Assembly: GCA_934486755.1 (NCBI GenBank)
Contig: CAKSQT010000001.1
Span: 13,250-77,249 of the forward strand
Direction: 5' to 3'
DNA: 64,000 nucleotides
DNA from: an uncultured Eubacteriales bacterium
Lineage (GTDB): Bacteria > Bacillota > Clostridia > Oscillospirales > Acutalibacteraceae
How positions within the stretch are numbered: the stretch's first letter is position 1; every line of letters starts with the position of its first letter. Shown here piece after piece: positions 61,766 to 64,000 of the stretch. The notes under the pieces were generated by a model. The model made no database searches, had not been told where the DNA came from, and saw only the letters and a list, made by a program, of their open reading frames with translations. The position numbers and the translations under genes were made by a program.

Positions 61766-62884
61766 ATGCAGACTGTCGGCAAAGAACCGCTCGGACTTTA
61801 TATCCACATACCGTTTTGTGAAAAGCGGTGTGCTTACTGCGATTTTTATTCCTCGTTCTTAAACGCGGAACTGTCAGACAAATATTTGTCCGCACTTATC
61901 GAAAGAATTAAAGAATGGGGCGGCGTTATAAACCGCCCCGTTTCTTCTGTCTATATAGGCGGCGGTACGCCGTCTGTAATCGGCGGACGGATAGGCGGAC
62001 TTATGAAAGCCGTTAAAGACTCCTTTGACATTCTGCCAAACGCCGAGATAACCGCCGAAATTAACCCGAATTGCGGCGACGTTTTTTTAAGCACGGCACA
62101 CGAATCGGGCGTAAACAGAATTTCGATAGGCATACAAAGCGGAAACGACAGCGAGCTTAAAGCGCTCGGACGCACCCACACCGCAAAGGAAGCCGCAGCG
62201 GCGGTACACAGGGTAAAAAAGGTTGGGTTTGACAATATATCTGCGGATATTATGATAGGTCTGCCCGATTCCGATAGGGAAACGCTTTCAAAAAGCATTG
62301 ACTTTATCTGCGGTCTTGAACCGCGGCATATTTCCTCCTATATTCTTAAATTGGAGGAAAACACCCTGCTTTATAAGCTGAAAAGCACGCTTAACATACC
62401 TGATGACGACAGCGTTGCCGACCAATACCTTCATATGTGCGAAGCGCTTGAAAAACGGGGATTTTCCCACTATGAAATCTCAAATTTCGCCCAAAACGGC
62501 TTTGAGGGACGGCACAATATCAACTATTGGAACTGCGGCGAATATATCGGGATAGGGCCGTCCGCACATTCGTTTTTAAACGGCAAAAGATTTTATTACC
62601 CGTCCGACATACGTGAGTTTGTGCGCGGCGGCAAACCCGTCGGCGACGGCAGCGGCGGCGACGCGGAAGAATACATTATGCTAAGACTACGCCTATCGGA
62701 CGGAGTGCTTTTCAGCGATTACCGCGACCGCTTCGGGCGCGATATTCCCGACAGCGTTAAGAACCAGGCAAAAATATTTGAAAAATCGGGTCTTGCAACC
62801 GTTTCACAAAATTCCGTTTCGCTGACCGATAAGGGTATGCTTGTATCAAACGAAATAATAACCGAACTATTGGAGTGCTTCTGA
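61766..62884 (+). CDS. hemW: HemW-type radical SAM heme chaperone
   Basis: A 372-residue radical-SAM protein. The cluster motif is IPFCEKRCAYCDFYSSF and YIGGGTPSVI follows. The C-terminal HemN-like domain (about 300-370) is present. It is the coproporphyrinogen-oxidase-like family now regarded as heme chaperones. No typical ribosome site precedes the ATG, so translation may be coupled to pduL, whose stop codon ends 2 bases before. Confidence 0.92.
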   Translation: MQTVGKEPLGLYIHIPFCEKRCAYCDFYSSFLNAELSDKYLSALIERIKEWGGVINRPVSSVYIGGGTPSVIGGRIGGLMKAVKDSFDILPNAEITAEINPNCGDVFLSTAHESGVNRISIGIQSGNDSELKALGRTHTAKEAAAAVHRVKKVGFDNISADIMIGLPDSDRETLSKSIDFICGLEPRHISSYILKLEENTLLYKLKSTLNIPDDDSVADQYLHMCEALEKRGFSHYEISNFAQNGFEGRHNINYWNCGEYIGIGPSAHSFLNGKRFYYPSDIREFVRGGKPVGDGSGGDAEEYIMLRLRLSDGVLFSDYRDRFGRDIPDSVKNQAKIFEKSGLATVSQNSVSLTDKGMLVSNEIITELLECF

Positions 62885-63489
62885 TGAAAACCTATAAAAT
62901 ACACTTAATACGGCACGGCGCTACCGACGCAAACGTCGAGGGCAGATATATAGGCTGCCGAACCGACTTGCCCCTGTCCCCCGAGGGACTTAACGAGCTT
63001 CGCCTTTTGAAAGACAATCTTGATTACCCCAATATCGACCGACTGTATTCAAGTCCTATGCTCAGGTGCCGTCAGACCGCGGCGGTGTTGTACCCCGATA
63101 CCGAAATTCATACCGTTGCCGAAATGCGCGAATACGATTTCGGCGATTTCGAGGGCAAGACCGCAGTTCAGCTTGAATCACGTCCCGAATTTGCCGAATG
63201 GACATCGGGCAAGCTCTCCGCCCCGCCGGGAGGAGAAGACAACACCGAATTTATAAAACGCGTCTGTGTTGGACTTAACAAAATAGTTGCCGATATGATG
63301 AACAGCGGCGCCGACGAATCAGCCGTCATTATGCACGGCGGCGCAATTATGATGCTGCTCGGCGCAACGGCGGTTCCGCGGCACCGCTCGGTTGAATGGA
63401 CCTCCGATAACGGCAGAGGTTATTCGCTCTTAATAACTCCGTCGCTCTACCACCGCAGCGGAATAGTCGAGGTTTATGATATTGTATAA
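62884..63489 (+). CDS. Histidine phosphatase family protein
   Basis: A 201-residue enzyme of the phosphoglycerate-mutase-like superfamily. The catalytic His is in LIRHGATDANVEGRYIG and the second in MHGGAIMML; the acid is in REYDFGDFEGK. Candidates are alpha-ribazole phosphatase or a broad phosphatase; no cobalamin genes are nearby. The ATG shares one base with the hemW stop, with GGAG before it. Confidence 0.9.
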   Translation: MKTYKIHLIRHGATDANVEGRYIGCRTDLPLSPEGLNELRLLKDNLDYPNIDRLYSSPMLRCRQTAAVLYPDTEIHTVAEMREYDFGDFEGKTAVQLESRPEFAEWTSGKLSAPPGGEDNTEFIKRVCVGLNKIVADMMNSGADESAVIMHGGAIMMLLGATAVPRHRSVEWTSDNGRGYSLLITPSLYHRSGIVEVYDIV

Positions 63490-63503
63490 ATACGGAATGA
63501 CAA

Positions 63504-63556
63504 AAGGGACAGACAAAATTGTTTTAATGCGATTTTGTCTGTCCCTTCGTTTTTTC
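63504..63556 (+). terminator. Terminator after the histidine phosphatase gene
   Basis: AAGGGACAGACAAAAT pairs perfectly with ATTTTGTCTGTCCCTT around a 13-base loop; CGTTTTTT follows. Confidence 0.95.
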
Positions 63557-63665
63557 TAAAATTCAAAGACGTCCGTATTCAACCGCCTGAGTATAAAAAA
63601 AATCGCCTATGTTTTATGCAACCCTACAAAATCCTCTGAATTTTGATTTTATCGCCGTATTTTAC

Positions 63666-63694
63666 TTGAAAGTAAACTCATAAAATTGTATATT
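63666..63694 (+). promoter_or_regulatory. Putative promoter of the fucosidase-like gene
   Basis: TTGAAA (63666-63671) and TATATT (63689-63694) are 17 bases apart, about 20 bases before the first likely start codon. Confidence 0.55.
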
Positions 63695-63715
63695 GTATAT
63701 ATATACAAAAAAAGG

Positions 63716-64000
63716 GTGATTGATATTAGTTGCAGTTTAAAGCTGTCGGAGCATACCCTGTGGTATAAGCGTCCGGCTGAAAATTTCAATGAAGCATTGC
63801 CGCTCGGGAACGGGCGGCTCGGTGCCTGCGTTTACGGGGGTATTGAGGACGAAACCGTTTCCTTAAACGAGGACACGTTTTGGAGCGGTTACCCGAAAAA
63901 ACTTAATAATGAAGATTATCCCGCGGTCTACAAAAAGGCGAAGGAGCTGTTTGACAGCGGTAGAATAAGCGAAGCGCAGAAGACGCTTGAAAACGGTTTC
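63716..64000 (+). CDS. GH95-type alpha-L-fucosidase, 5' part (runs off window)
   Basis: The first 95 codons match the N-terminus of glycoside hydrolase family 95: LWYKRPAENFNEALPLGNGRLGACVYGG, then VSLNEDTFWSGYPKKL. These enzymes remove alpha-1,2-linked fucose or galactose from host or plant glycans. There is no signal peptide, so a cytoplasmic enzyme acting on imported oligosaccharides is likely. The start is uncertain: GTG at 63716 is used here, but the AAAGGGTGAT site would better serve a start near 63725-63728, where there is only an ATT. The gene continues past the window edge. Confidence 0.87.
   Translation, partial: MIDISCSLKLSEHTLWYKRPAENFNEALPLGNGRLGACVYGGIEDETVSLNEDTFWSGYPKKLNNEDYPAVYKKAKELFDSGRISEAQKTLENGF

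Overview
The window is a stretch of a low-to-medium GC Gram-positive chromosome, most likely an anaerobic, gut- or rumen-type member of the Clostridia (Ruminococcaceae/Oscillospirales-like). This rests on strong Shine-Dalgarno sites with frequent TTG/GTG starts, the rpmH-rnpA-yidD-yidC-jag and rpmG-secE-nusG-rplK-rplA clusters, a clostridial-type 2[4Fe-4S] ferredoxin, RicT, and type I dockerin and cohesin modules. The species cannot be named from the sequence alone.

Region 1 (about 1-23.5 kb, almost all on the minus strand) is an accessory glycan-use locus. Reading in the direction of transcription, it starts with a membrane-anchored GLUG/beta-helix surface protein. Then come two LplB/LplC-type ABC permeases and their solute-binding lipoprotein, a membrane-anchored cohesin protein, a secreted beta-sandwich protein, and an 1825-residue secreted protein with a pectate-lyase-3-like beta-helix and a C-terminal dockerin. 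A YesM/YesN-type two-component system follows. A second cluster holds a 43-residue peptide gene, an 1103-residue secreted protein that is a modular paralogue of the dockerin protein's N-terminal part, another 43-residue peptide gene, and a Ser/Lys-rich lipoprotein. The first peptide and the lipoprotein end in nearly the same 13-residue tail, and the two peptides share an N-terminal motif. An AraC regulator and a decayed polysaccharide deacetylase fragment close this end. The cohesin, the dockerin, the transporter and the sensor together suggest a small membrane-tethered, cellulosome-like system.

Region 2 (23.6-27.9 kb, plus strand) is a copper-efflux operon, copA-csoR-copZ-like, with a palindromic CsoR-type operator inside its promoter. 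A membrane-anchored parvulin-like foldase follows. Region 3 (27.9-44.0 kb, minus strand) is a long run of closely packed genes. In transcription order they are a VCBS-type lipoprotein, an OmpR/HK two-component pair, a DUF1385 protein, prmC, recA, recX, rimO, pgsA, cysE, cysS, trmN6-like, rsmI, an LCP-family protein, a CmpB-like membrane protein, a small Cys-rich protein and a PlsC acyltransferase.

Region 4 (44.0-47.5 kb) holds a second dockerin protein, with BspA-type leucine-rich repeats, next to a copy of a roughly 210 bp MITE-like repeat whose other copy is at 5.7-5.9 kb. Region 5 (47.6-57.8 kb, mostly minus) is housekeeping: rplA, rplK, nusG, an unusually long secE, rpmG, a SurA_N-like protein, a deacetylase, rlmH, a WalJ-like hydrolase, murA, jag, yidC, yidD, rnpA and rpmH. 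Region 6 (57.9-63.5 kb, plus) has trpS, holB, ricT, a ferredoxin, pduL, hemW and a histidine phosphatase. The last 285 bases begin a GH95 alpha-L-fucosidase-like gene that runs off the window, a second sign of glycan use. I saw no tRNA, rRNA, CRISPR array or transposase.
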